DNA of 64,000 nucleotides from Curtobacterium sp. MCBD17_032. GTDB taxonomy: Bacteria > Actinomycetota > Actinomycetes > Actinomycetales > Microbacteriaceae. The position numbers and the translations under genes were made by a program. Of this stretch, positions 42,003-50,784 are shown piece after piece (positions within the stretch are counted from its first letter, which is position 1; each line of letters begins with the position of its first letter). Below the pieces are notes generated by a model that was not told the DNA's origin, ran no database searches, and worked only from the letters and a program-made list of their open reading frames with translations. The DNA is taken from contig NZ_QKTO01000005.1 of assembly GCF_003234855.1 (NCBI RefSeq), positions 124,001-188,000 of the forward strand, in the 5' to 3' direction.

Positions 42003-43106
42003 AATCGGCCGCTCCGCCCGTCGGGTCGTCCCCCGCTCCGGCGCGCCCTCCCCGTCCTCGTCGTCCAGGTGCTCGTCGCCATGGCCGTGGCCGGTGCGTT
42101 CGCCGGTCTCTACATCGGGCTGCAGCAAGCCCCCACGCCACACCACCTGCCGGTGGCCGTCGTGGGCAGCGAGCTCGCCGACGCAGCGTCCGCGGCCCTC
42201 GGCGGGTCCGCCGACGTGCACGCCGTCGACTCCGCGGCGGCCGCTCGCGCCCTGGTCCGCTCCCACGACGTCGTCGCCGCGCTCGTCCCCGGAGCAGACG
42301 GGTCGACGCTCGCGGTCGCCGGCGCGGACGGGCGCAGCGCGACCGGTGCGGCGACCGCCATGCTGACCCGGGTGGCGGACGCCGGCGGTGTGCCGGTGAC
42401 GCGCACGCAGGACATCGTGCCGCTCGTGGCCGCGGACGGCCAGGGCATCGCCGGCTTCTACCTCGTGTTCGGCACCACGCTCGCCGCCTTCGTCCTCGCA
42501 CAGATCATGAACTCGCTCGGCGCCCTGGCCGGTCTGCGGGTCCGCGTCGTCGTCACCGTCATCGGCAGCATCGCCGCGGCCGTCGTCGTGGCCGTCATCG
42601 CAGGTCCGGTCGACGGTGCCGTGCCGGCCGCCACGGGTGTCGTCATCGGCGTCCTGGCGCTGCTCGCGGTGGCCGTGTCACTGTCCACCCTCGCCGTCAC
42701 CGCACTCCTCGGACCGATCGGCGTCGTGGTGTCCACGCTCGTGTTCACCACGCTCGGCAACGCGACCAGCGGCGCGACGGTGAGCACACACCTCCTGCCG
42801 CCGCTCCTGTCGGCCGTCGGCGGGGCCCTGCCGCCCGGAGCGGCCTTCGGTGCCGTGACGGCAGCCAGCTACTTCGACGGCGCCGGGACCGCCCGCGCGC
42901 TCCTGACCCTGGGCCTCTGGATCGTCGGGGCGACGATCGTCGTGTCCGCCACGGCCGCGCGTCGCCGCCGGCGCGAGCTGACCCTGACGACACCGGCCCG
43001 GACCGCTGACGGACGGAGCAGGTCCACACGGAGCACGGCCGCGCGGGCAGAGGCGTCCGATCGGGCTGCCGTCGCGGTCGGCGACCCTCAGGACAGCCGC
43101 TCGTAG
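41982..43106 (+). CDS. Membrane exporter-type protein, YhgE/ABC-2-like
   Basis: The 374-aa protein has one N-terminal helix (ALPVLVVQVLVAMAVAGAF), an extracytoplasmic domain (residues about 45-145) and about five C-terminal helices. That is the arrangement of YhgE/Pip-like ABC-2 type membrane proteins, which act in export or phage reception. No ATPase is adjacent. The start ATG 41982 has no ribosome site, consistent with leaderless translation. It is under the adjacent TetR regulator. Confidence 0.78.
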   Translation: MSNESITNRPLRPSGRPPLRRALPVLVVQVLVAMAVAGAFAGLYIGLQQAPTPHHLPVAVVGSELADAASAALGGSADVHAVDSAAAARALVRSHDVVAALVPGADGSTLAVAGADGRSATGAATAMLTRVADAGGVPVTRTQDIVPLVAADGQGIAGFYLVFGTTLAAFVLAQIMNSLGALAGLRVRVVVTVIGSIAAAVVVAVIAGPVDGAVPAATGVVIGVLALLAVAVSLSTLAVTALLGPIGVVVSTLVFTTLGNATSGATVSTHLLPPLLSAVGGALPPGAAFGAVTAASYFDGAGTARALLTLGLWIVGATIVVSATAARRRRRELTLTTPARTADGRSRSTRSTAARAEASDRAAVAVGDPQDSRS

Positions 43107-43549
43107 TGCTCGATCGTCGGGCGGATCCGGAGCACCGCGAGGACGGAGCGGAAGCGGTAGGTGCCACCGCCGACCGTGACCCGGTACCGGTGCCCCTGCT
43201 CGAGCTCGGCCGCGAGGTCACCCTGGTTGTCGGCGGTCACGTCGTCGAACAGCACCAGGGTGCCGCAGTCGGAGGTCGAGAACCGGATGTACGGCCGGTG
43301 TCCGCTCTTCCCGCTCGTGGTCCCGACCGCCACGGCGTCGAGCGTGCAGTCGACCGTCACCGGGTGCGCACGGTCGTACGACGGCAACCCGAGCAGGGTG
43401 GCCATCGCGAGCACCATGCCGACCAGCACCAGCAACGCCGTGACGAAGCGGAGCCGCGCGCGCACCGGGTGGCGCCGGGCGGACTCCCGCCCCCGCGCCC
43501 GCCTGGTCTCCTCCAACGCGGTCTTCGAGTACCCGTGCCGTCCGCCCAC
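43088..43549 (-). CDS. Single-pass membrane protein of unknown function
   Basis: The 153-aa protein begins at GTG 43549 and has a helix near residues 33-55 (FVTALLVLVGMVLAMATLLGL). An outside domain follows with beta-type segments (KSGHRPYIRFSTSDCGTLVLFDDV, QGHRYRVTVGGGTYRF). It overlaps the 3' end of the convergent exporter gene by 19 bp. It is divergent from a DUF3592-like gene. No known family is recognised. Confidence 0.65.
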   Translation of the reverse strand: MGGRHGYSKTALEETRRARGRESARRHPVRARLRFVTALLVLVGMVLAMATLLGLPSYDRAHPVTVDCTLDAVAVGTTSGKSGHRPYIRFSTSDCGTLVLFDDVTADNQGDLAAELEQGHRYRVTVGGGTYRFRSVLAVLRIRPTIEHYERLS

Positions 43550-43601
43550 CCACTCCCCCTCGTGATCGTCGCCATACTGGCAGAACCGATGACGTCCCGC
43601 C

Positions 43602-43649
43602 GGAGGCGACACGAGCGGGAGGGGACACGAGTGGGAGGGGACACGGGTG
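43602..43649 (+). repeat. Three tandem 16-bp repeats, each with a ribosome-site sequence
   Basis: GGAGGCGACACGAGCG, GGAGGGGACACGAGTG and GGAGGGGACACGGGTG follow one another at 43602, 43618 and 43634. Every unit begins with GGAGG and the third ends with the GTG start codon at 43647. Copy-number change by slippage is likely. Confidence 0.75.
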
Positions 43650-44321
43650 ACACACGCGGGACCGAGTGACCGGGGGCGGGTGGCCGATCGGGCGCGCCGC
43701 GCCTGGGACACGATCCGACGGACGACCCCGGCGGACCGGCGGGGCTGTCTCGTCCTGCTCGCGGGCGTCCTGGCGGGACTGCTCCTGCTGTCGAGCGCCC
43801 TCGCGCTGCTGTGCGCCGTGGTCGCCCTGCCGCAGCACCTCACCGCCCTGCACGACGACACGCACCGACGGGAGGACGGGCACACGTCGACCGGCGTCGT
43901 CACGGACATCCGGGAGACGCGCCACGTCGGGGACCCCGACTGGACGGAGTACGTGCCCTTCGTCCGGACCGACGTCGACGGCGCGACCGTGACGATCCTG
44001 ATGCGCGACGACTCCGCCGATGAGCAGGGCGTCTACCACGTCGGGCAACGCCTCCGCCTGGTGTCCGACCCGGACCACCCGGGCGTGCGCCGGGTCCTGA
44101 GCGACCACATCCGGGACGGGCTCACCGGCGCGGTCAGGACGTGGACGATCGTCCTCGTCGTGAGCGCCGTCGTGTTCGTCCCGCTCATGACGGTGACCGT
44201 GGTGTGGATCCGGCGCGAGGACCGCCGGAACCGGGAGCGACGGATCGAGCGAGCGGCGGAACGGATCCGCGAACGCGAGGTGGAGGAGGCCCGCGACCGT
44301 CGACGTCCATCGTCCGCCTGA
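43647..44321 (+). CDS. DUF3592-like membrane protein
   Basis: The 224-aa protein has two membrane segments (about 35-60 and 158-182) around an outside domain (TSTGVVTDIRETRHVG, YVPFVRTDVDGATVTILM, VGQRLRLVSDPDHPGVRRV) with the shape of DUF3592 proteins. Its C-terminus is a charged helix rich in Arg/Glu. Start GTG 43647 lies in the third tandem repeat. Function unknown. Confidence 0.72.
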   Translation: MTHAGPSDRGRVADRARRAWDTIRRTTPADRRGCLVLLAGVLAGLLLLSSALALLCAVVALPQHLTALHDDTHRREDGHTSTGVVTDIRETRHVGDPDWTEYVPFVRTDVDGATVTILMRDDSADEQGVYHVGQRLRLVSDPDHPGVRRVLSDHIRDGLTGAVRTWTIVLVVSAVVFVPLMTVTVVWIRREDRRNRERRIERAAERIREREVEEARDRRRPSSA

Positions 44322-44453
44322 GTCGGCGCCATCCTCCGTGCTTCCTGGACGCGGACCCGGGTTCGCATCTCGATCGCCTATCGTGACGAACAGCGCGATC
44401 GCGCGAACACCCCACGCCGGTGCGGACCGGCGGCGACGGAAGGTCGGTCTGCG

Positions 44454-45563
44454 TTGACCACCACCCCGATCCAGCCCGGATACACCCGCACCCGGCCCGC
44501 CTCCGGCCCGAGGGGCTCGAGCACGTCCACGTACTCGGCCGTCCTCGCGCAGGTCAAGGAGCACGACCTGCTCCGGCGCCGCACCGGGTTCTACTGGTCG
44601 CTGTTCGGGTCGCTCGTCGGCACGCTCGCGCTCGCGTGGGTGGCCTTCGCGGTCCTCGGCGAGTCGTGGTTCCAGCTCATCGTGGCGGGCGCACTCGGCG
44701 TCGTGTTCACCCAGTTCGCCTTCCTGTCGCACGAGGCCGCGCACCGCCAGGTGTTCGCCTCCCAGCGCTGGAACGACCGGGCCGGCCGGTACGTCGGCAC
44801 GTTCCTGGTCGGCCTGAGCTACTCGTGGTGGATGACGAAGCACACGCGTCACCACGGCAACCCGAACACCATCGGCAAGGACCCCGACATCGCCGCCGGT
44901 GTGATCCGGTTCACGCCGGAGGACGCCGCCGACACGCGCGGCGCGCGGAGCGTCTTCACCCGGTTCCAGGGGTGGCTGTTCTTCCCGCTGCTGACGCTCG
45001 AGGGCATCAACCTGCACTGGTCCGCCGTGCACACCGTGCTGACCGGTGGCGACACCAAGGCCGACCGCAGGGCCCGCGTCCTCGAGGCCACGCTGCTCGT
45101 GCTCCGCTTCGGGATCTACCTCACCGTGGTGTTCTGGTTCCTGCCGTTCGGCATGGCGTGCGCGTTCCTCGGCGTCCAGCTGGCCGTGTTCGGCGTGATG
45201 ATGGGGGCCTCGTTCGCCCCGAACCACAAGGGCATGCCGACCATCGCCCACGACGCCAAGGTCGACTTCTTCTCGCGGCAGGTCCGGACGTCGCGGAACA
45301 TCCGCGGCGGCTGGTGGGTGTCCTTCCTCATGGGCGGCCTCAACTACCAGGTCGAGCACCACCTGTTCCCGTCGATGCCGCGTCCGGCGCTCAAGAAGGC
45401 CCGTCTGCTCGTCCGCCAGCACTGCGAGACGCTCGACGTCCCGTACACCGAGACGACCCTGCTCCGCTCGTACGGCATCGTCGTCCGCTACCTCAACCGG
45501 GTCGGCCTGGCCGCCCGCGACCCGTTCACCTGCCCGATGGTCTCGGAGCTCCGGATCCACTGA
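44454..45563 (+). CDS. Membrane fatty-acid desaturase
   Basis: The 369-aa enzyme has the three histidine boxes of the FADS superfamily: HEAAH (93-97), H-x-x-HH in KHTRHHG (130-134) and QVEHH near 298-302, with membrane helices between. It is an acyl-lipid or acyl-CoA desaturase (delta-6/9-type layout; the usual length). The start is TTG 44454 preceded by GGAAGG. An acyl-CoA ligase follows 75 bp downstream, so they probably act on the same fatty acids. TATCGT (about 44379) is a possible -10. Confidence 0.9.
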   Translation: MTTTPIQPGYTRTRPASGPRGSSTSTYSAVLAQVKEHDLLRRRTGFYWSLFGSLVGTLALAWVAFAVLGESWFQLIVAGALGVVFTQFAFLSHEAAHRQVFASQRWNDRAGRYVGTFLVGLSYSWWMTKHTRHHGNPNTIGKDPDIAAGVIRFTPEDAADTRGARSVFTRFQGWLFFPLLTLEGINLHWSAVHTVLTGGDTKADRRARVLEATLLVLRFGIYLTVVFWFLPFGMACAFLGVQLAVFGVMMGASFAPNHKGMPTIAHDAKVDFFSRQVRTSRNIRGGWWVSFLMGGLNYQVEHHLFPSMPRPALKKARLLVRQHCETLDVPYTETTLLRSYGIVVRYLNRVGLAARDPFTCPMVSELRIH

Positions 45564-45638
45564 CCGACCGGCGGACCACGCCGCGCTCCCACCCGTACGA
45601 TCGACGGACACCCATCGTCGACGGAGACGGAGCCCGGC

Positions 45639-47294
45639 ATGACCACCACTGACCTCGCCCACCCGACGGACGCAGCGGACGCCGGCCGGTCACCCGCGGA
45701 CGGCCCGCGCCACCACGCGACCGCCTCGGTCGCCGCGGTCCTCGCCGAGTCGGCCGCCCGGTACCCGGACGACGTCGCGGTGATCGTCGGCGAGCAGCGG
45801 ACCACCTACGCCGAGCTCTGGGAGCAGACCCTCGCGTACGCCGGGGCGCTCCGAGCCCGTGGCGTCACCGAGGGCAGTCGGGTCGCGATGCTCATCCCGA
45901 ACGTGCCGGACTTCCCTCGCGTCTACTACGCCACCCTCGCGCTCGGCGCCGTCGTCGTGCCCGTGCACGCACTCCTCAAGCGGCACGAGATCGAGTACGT
46001 GCTCCGCGACAGCGGCGCCGCCCTGCTCGTCTGCGCCGCCCCGCTGCTCGCGGAGGGCGCGGCCGGCGCCGCGCTGGCCGGCGTGGACGTCGTGACCGTG
46101 CTCGCGCCTCCCGGCCAGGAGGACGCCGACGACGCCATCCCACCCCGCCTGGAGGCCCTCGCCGCGTCGAGCGCGCCCCTCACCACGCTGACGCCCCGCG
46201 ACCCGTTCGACACCGCGACGATCCTGTACACGAGCGGCACCACGGGGCAGCCGAAGGGGGCCGAGGGATCGCACTTCGCCCTGCTCGAGCAGGTGAACAC
46301 GCTCCTCATGAGCACGTTCGACATGCGACGGGGGGACGTGTTGCTCGGCGCGCTGCCCCTGTTCCACACGTTCGGGCAGACCTGCACGATGAACACCGGC
46401 TTCCGCGCGGGCGCGACCATCGTCATGCTGCCGAAGTTCGACGGCGACGCCGCCCTCGCCGCGATGGTCGAACACGGCTGCGGCATCTTCATGGGCGTCC
46501 CGACGATGTACATGGGGCTGCTCGACGCCGCCACACGCACCGACGCCCGACCCGAGCTGCGGTACGCGATCTCGGGCGGGGCCTCGTTGCCGCTCGCCGT
46601 GCTCGAACGCTTCGAGGTGGTGTACGGCGCCCCGATCCACGAGGGCTACGGCCTGACGGAGACCTCCCCCGTCGCGGCCTTCAACCACGTCGGGCGGACT
46701 CCCCGCCCAGGCACGATCGGCACACCGGTCTGGGGCGTCGAGGTCGAGATCGCCGACCCCGCGCTCCAGGACCGCGTCGAGCTGCTCCCGCACGGCACGA
46801 TCGGCGAGCTCGTCATCCGCGGGCACAACCTCATGAACGGCTACCGCAACCGACCGGACGCGACCGCGGCGGCCCTGGTCGACGGGTGGTTCCGCACGGG
46901 CGACCTCGGGACGAAGGACGACGACGGCTACCTCACCATCGTCGACCGCACGAAGGACATGATCATCCGCAACGGCTACAACGTGTACCCGCGCGAGGTC
47001 GAGGAGGTGCTCGCGGCGCACGAGGACGTCACGATGGCCGCGGTGTTCGGGATCCCGCACGACGTGCACGGCCAGGAGATCGCCGCCGCGGTCGTCCTCG
47101 CCGACGGTGCCACCACCACCTCGGACGAGCTCGTCCGGTACGTCGCGGACGCCATCGCGGCGTACAAGTACCCGCGGGTCGTCCACGTCGTCGACGCGCT
47201 CCCCCTCGGTCCGAGCGGCAAGGTGCTCAAGCGCGCCCTCGTCGACCGGTTCGGGGTGCCGGCCGGACCGGAGCAGCCCGGGGGCGACGTCTGA
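45639..47294 (+). CDS. Long-chain fatty-acid--CoA ligase-like AMP-binding enzyme
   Basis: The 551-aa enzyme has the P-loop YTSGTTGQPKG (about 193-203), GYGLTETSP, the adenylate motif FRTGDLGTKDDDGYLTIVDRTKDMIIRNGYNVYPREVEEV and C-terminal Lys in PSGKVLKR. It activates a fatty acid to acyl-AMP then acyl-CoA. It follows the desaturase and precedes an unknown gene by 23 bp. Confidence 0.9.
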   Translation: MTTTDLAHPTDAADAGRSPADGPRHHATASVAAVLAESAARYPDDVAVIVGEQRTTYAELWEQTLAYAGALRARGVTEGSRVAMLIPNVPDFPRVYYATLALGAVVVPVHALLKRHEIEYVLRDSGAALLVCAAPLLAEGAAGAALAGVDVVTVLAPPGQEDADDAIPPRLEALAASSAPLTTLTPRDPFDTATILYTSGTTGQPKGAEGSHFALLEQVNTLLMSTFDMRRGDVLLGALPLFHTFGQTCTMNTGFRAGATIVMLPKFDGDAALAAMVEHGCGIFMGVPTMYMGLLDAATRTDARPELRYAISGGASLPLAVLERFEVVYGAPIHEGYGLTETSPVAAFNHVGRTPRPGTIGTPVWGVEVEIADPALQDRVELLPHGTIGELVIRGHNLMNGYRNRPDATAAALVDGWFRTGDLGTKDDDGYLTIVDRTKDMIIRNGYNVYPREVEEVLAAHEDVTMAAVFGIPHDVHGQEIAAAVVLADGATTTSDELVRYVADAIAAYKYPRVVHVVDALPLGPSGKVLKRALVDRFGVPAGPEQPGGDV

Positions 47295-47317
47295 CCCATG
47301 CCGCTCCGCTCGGCCGG

Positions 47318-48178
47318 GTGGAGCTGATCACGGACCTGCGGCGAGCCGACTGGCTCGTGCCGCGCCTCCAGGCCTTCGGCACCGTCGCCGGCACGGTCGG
47401 CGCCGACTTCGAGGGGTACGTCCGCATCCTGCATCCGCTGTCGGCGTTCCGGGAGGACCCGTCGAGGCCCGAGCGACACGGCGAGCCCGACGACGACGCC
47501 GTCGTCGAGTCCGGCACCTGGCGATGGTCCGACGTCGCCGTCCGGACCGGACGGACCATCGAGGCCGGGACCTCGTGGCGCACGGTCAGCGGGAGCCGCG
47601 AGGACGACGTGCTGTTCGACGACGGCTGGCGCGTCGAACCGCCGGCCGAGGGATGGCTCGAGCCGGGCCTCCTGGCCGCGCTGACCCCGCACCTCGCCGC
47701 TTCGACGGCGACGCCGTCCGACCTGGTGGCCGCGATCTGGGACGGCTGGAGCGACCTGAGCGGCGGCGCCACCCTCGCCTCCGCATGGGAGGGCGGAACG
47801 CCTTCTCGGGCAGAGCGAGTCGCTGCCGAGTCGGAGTCCGCGCAGCTGCGCGCTGCGCACGAGGCGTCGCTCCGCGCGGTCCGCCATGCACTCGCCGCCC
47901 CCCGACTGCACCTGCCGTACCGCGAGCACTTCCTGGTGCGCACGACGCTCGCGGACTGGGCCGACCCGACCTGGACCGAGCGCGCGGCGATCGCGGACGG
48001 CGTCCCGCTCGCCCACACACCGCAGTTGCTGTGGCCGGAGGACCACGCCTGGGTCCTCGGGACGGAGATCGACAGCGACTCGACGCTCGTCGCCGGGCCG
48101 CGACGGCTCGTCGACGCGGTCCTCACAGACGGTCGGTTCGAGGCGTACGAGGTCGACCCGGCCAGCGGCCTGCGCTGA
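47318..48178 (+). CDS. Conserved protein of unknown function
   Basis: The 286-aa protein starts at GTG 47318 (VELITDLRRADWLVPRLQAFGTVAGTVGADFEGYVRILHPLSAF). It has a Trp-rich C-terminal part (LLWPEDHAWVLGTEIDSDSTLVAG) and a DEDV-type region in the middle. I recognise no family; the acidic, soluble sequence resembles uncharacterised Microbacteriaceae proteins. Its 3' end overlaps the convergent ABC gene by 56 bp. Confidence 0.7.
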   Translation: MELITDLRRADWLVPRLQAFGTVAGTVGADFEGYVRILHPLSAFREDPSRPERHGEPDDDAVVESGTWRWSDVAVRTGRTIEAGTSWRTVSGSREDDVLFDDGWRVEPPAEGWLEPGLLAALTPHLAASTATPSDLVAAIWDGWSDLSGGATLASAWEGGTPSRAERVAAESESAQLRAAHEASLRAVRHALAAPRLHLPYREHFLVRTTLADWADPTWTERAAIADGVPLAHTPQLLWPEDHAWVLGTEIDSDSTLVAGPRRLVDAVLTDGRFEAYEVDPASGLR

Positions 48179-48980
48179 CGCCGGCCGACGTCGTCCCGCG
48201 CAGCTCGACGCGGAGGCCGTCGGGCGTCCGGACCGTCCTGCCCCGGACGCGGAACACGTCGGCGAGCACGTCGGGTGTGAGCACGTCCTCCGGTGCGCCC
48301 GCGGCGGCGACCCCTCCCTCGTCGAGGACCACGAGGTGGTCGCAGTAGCGCGCGGCGAGGTCGAGGTCGTGCAGCACGACCACGACGGTGCGCGAGCCGG
48401 CGGCGAGCAGGTCGAGGAGCTCGAACTGGTGGTGCACGTCGAGGTGGTTGAGCGGTTCGTCGAGGACGAGCACCGCGGGTTCCTGGGCGAGCGCGCGGGC
48501 GATCTGCACCCGCTGCCGCTCGCCGCCCGACAGGCCGCTCCACCGCCGCTGCTCGGTCCCGGCCATGCCCACGTGGGCCAGTGCCTCCCGGCAGATGCCG
48601 TCGGCGTCGTCGTCGAGCGTCCCGAGCCGGGACCGCCACGGGAGCCGACCGAGTCGGACGACGTCGAGCACCCGGTGGTCGATGTCCGTGTGCGCCTGCT
48701 GTTCGACGAAGGCGAGCCGACGGGCCACCGTCCGACGCGTGCGTGTCCGGAGGTCGTCACCGTCGAGTGTCACGGTGCCCCGGTCCGGAGGTGTGACGCC
48801 CGCGAGGCACCGGGCGAGCGTCGACTTGCCGGAGCCGTTGGGTCCGACGATCCCGGTCATCCGCCCGCTCGGCGCGAGCAGGTCGACGCCGACCAGCAGG
48901 TCGATGCCCTGCACGGAGCGCCCCAGGTCACGCGCGCCCAGGGCCCCGGAGGCGTCACCAGTGGTCGTGCCCGCGGTCAT
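48123..48980 (-). CDS. FecE-type ABC transporter ATP-binding protein
   Basis: The 285-aa ATPase has Walker A GPNGSGKST, LSGGERQRVQIARALAQ, LVLDEPLNHLD and the siderophore-type FVEQQAHTDIDHRVLDVVRLGRLPWRSR. It powers the FecCD permease next to it (ATGA overlap). It is the fourth and last gene of the operon. The C-terminal 56 bp overlap the 3' end of the gene on the opposite strand. Confidence 0.9.
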   Translation of the reverse strand: MTAGTTTGDASGALGARDLGRSVQGIDLLVGVDLLAPSGRMTGIVGPNGSGKSTLARCLAGVTPPDRGTVTLDGDDLRTRTRRTVARRLAFVEQQAHTDIDHRVLDVVRLGRLPWRSRLGTLDDDADGICREALAHVGMAGTEQRRWSGLSGGERQRVQIARALAQEPAVLVLDEPLNHLDVHHQFELLDLLAAGSRTVVVVLHDLDLAARYCDHLVVLDEGGVAAAGAPEDVLTPDVLADVFRVRGRTVRTPDGLRVELRGTTSAGVSAGRWPGRPRTPRTDRL

Positions 48981-49996
48981 GCGCGCTGTCCGCGGCGGAG
49001 GACGACCAGGAACGTCGGCACCCCGATGAGCGCCGTGACGACGCCGACCGGGATCTGGTGCGGTGCGAGCGCCAGCCGTCCGGCGAGGTCCGCGACGACG
49101 AGGAACACCGCGCCGGCGAGGGCGGACACCGGCAGCAGGAGCCGGTGTCCGGGACCCACGAGCATGCGGGCCGCGTGCGGCACGACGAGTCCGACGAACC
49201 CGATGGCCCCGACGGCGGCGACGACCGCGGCGGTGGTCGCCGCCGCCCCGACGAGCACGACGATCCGGAGCAGCCGGACGTCGATCCCGAGCGCCACGGC
49301 GGCGTCGTGGCCGAACACGAACGCGTCGAGCGCCGGTGCCACGGCCACGAACACGACGGTGGCGAGGGCGACGACGACCGCACACACGACGACCGAGGAC
49401 CAACGCGCCGCTGCGAGCGAGCCGAGCAGCCAGTAGGTGATGCCACGCGTGGCGTCCGCGTCCCCCCAGGCCGTGACCACGAGCGACGTCACGGCCGAGA
49501 AGAGCTGGCCGACGACGACGCCGGTCAGCACGACGCGGCTCGTACTCGCGGTGTCCCGCCCCATGAGCGCGAACACGAGCGCGAACGAGACGAGACCACC
49601 CACGAGCGCTCCCCCGGCGAGGGTGACGGACCCGGCGCCGAGGCCCAGGACGAGGACGAGGACGGCCCCCGTCGAGGCTCCGGAGGAGATCCCGAGCAGG
49701 TACGGCTCGGCGAGCACGTTGCGCGTCACCGCCTGCAGCACACACCCGCACACCGCGAGTCCCGCTCCGGCAGCCGCGGCGAGCAGGACCCGCGGGAGCC
49801 GGAGTTGCCACACGACCGAGTCGGCCAGTGGCGGCAGCGGCGTGAGCGGCACGCCCAGGTGGGTGCCGATCGAGCGGACCGTCTCCGTCCACGTGATCGA
49901 GCCGCCCGCGAGCGTCACGCCGGCGACGACGACCGCGACGAGCGCCACCGCCAGCGCCGGCACGACGAGGGTGCCCCGCAGGGCGGTCGGGGTCAC
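48977..49996 (-). CDS. FecCD-family ABC transporter permease
   Basis: The 339-aa permease has about ten helices and RLPRVLLAAAAGAGLAVCGCVLQAVTRNVLAEPYLLGISSGAS, the conserved BtuC/FecCD region. It would form a homodimer for uptake of a metal chelate, heme or cobalamin. GTG 49996 overlaps the stop of the methyltransferase gene. Confidence 0.9.
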   Translation of the reverse strand: MTPTALRGTLVVPALAVALVAVVVAGVTLAGGSITWTETVRSIGTHLGVPLTPLPPLADSVVWQLRLPRVLLAAAAGAGLAVCGCVLQAVTRNVLAEPYLLGISSGASTGAVLVLVLGLGAGSVTLAGGALVGGLVSFALVFALMGRDTASTSRVVLTGVVVGQLFSAVTSLVVTAWGDADATRGITYWLLGSLAAARWSSVVVCAVVVALATVVFVAVAPALDAFVFGHDAAVALGIDVRLLRIVVLVGAAATTAAVVAAVGAIGFVGLVVPHAARMLVGPGHRLLLPVSALAGAVFLVVADLAGRLALAPHQIPVGVVTALIGVPTFLVVLRRGQRA

Positions 49997-50784
49997 CGGC
50001 GGGCGAGCACGACGAAGTCGTCGAGGTACTGCCAGACCGGACCGACCTCGGCGAACCCGGCGACCTCGAGCGCTGCCGTGTGGAACGCGAGGCTGAGCTC
50101 CGGGTTCGGTGGCCGGAGTGCGAAGCGGCGCTCCCGCTCACCCGCGAGACGGCCGTACCGTTCGACCGCGGTGACCTCGGCGAACCACTGGTCCCAGTCC
50201 AGGGCACCCGCGGCACGGTCGGTACGCTGCGTGCGCTCGTCGTCGCGGGCGCTGAGCTCGGCGAACAGGGTCCGTCCGTCGAGGTGGCGCAGGTGGTCGG
50301 CGTTGAGCACGACCCCGCCGGGAGCGAGGAGCCCTCCGAGGTCGTTGTACACACGGCTCAGCACGTCCGACGGCAACCAGTGCAGGGCGGTCGAGCTGAG
50401 CACCGCGTCGGGGACCGCCCCGTCGAGGCCGGCCGTCCAGTCGCGGTCCCACAGGTCGGCGTCGACGAAGCGCACCGGCTGCCCGGCGAGCGCCGTCCGC
50501 CCGAGCTCGAGGAGCACCGGGTCGAAGTCCACGGCGATGCAGGTGACGTCCGGCCGGCGGGCGAGGACCCGTTGGCTGATGGAGCCGGGTCCGCTGGCGA
50601 GGTCGAGCACGACACCGCCCTCGGGCACGACGTGGTCGACGACGTCGAGCATGACCGTGAAGCGCTGCTCCCGGTGCGTGATGTACGCCGCCTGCTGGGC
50701 GTCCCAGGCGGCCAGGAGGTCGAGCGCGCGCTCGGTCTCGGCGGTGGTCGGGGCGTCGGTCGTGGTCGTGGTGGTGGTGGTCAT
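49993..50784 (-). CDS. Class I SAM-dependent methyltransferase
   Basis: The 263-aa protein has motif I VVLDLASGPGSIS, acidic loop AVDFDPVLLELG and LLAPGGVVLNADHL. An eight-Thr run marks the N-terminus. It sits between the binding protein and the permease genes with 4-bp overlaps on both sides, so it is obligately co-translated with the uptake system. It may modify the imported metallophore or its ligand; no substrate is shown. Confidence 0.87.
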   Translation of the reverse strand: MTTTTTTTTDAPTTAETERALDLLAAWDAQQAAYITHREQRFTVMLDVVDHVVPEGGVVLDLASGPGSISQRVLARRPDVTCIAVDFDPVLLELGRTALAGQPVRFVDADLWDRDWTAGLDGAVPDAVLSSTALHWLPSDVLSRVYNDLGGLLAPGGVVLNADHLRHLDGRTLFAELSARDDERTQRTDRAAGALDWDQWFAEVTAVERYGRLAGERERRFALRPPNPELSLAFHTAALEVAGFAEVGPVWQYLDDFVVLARR

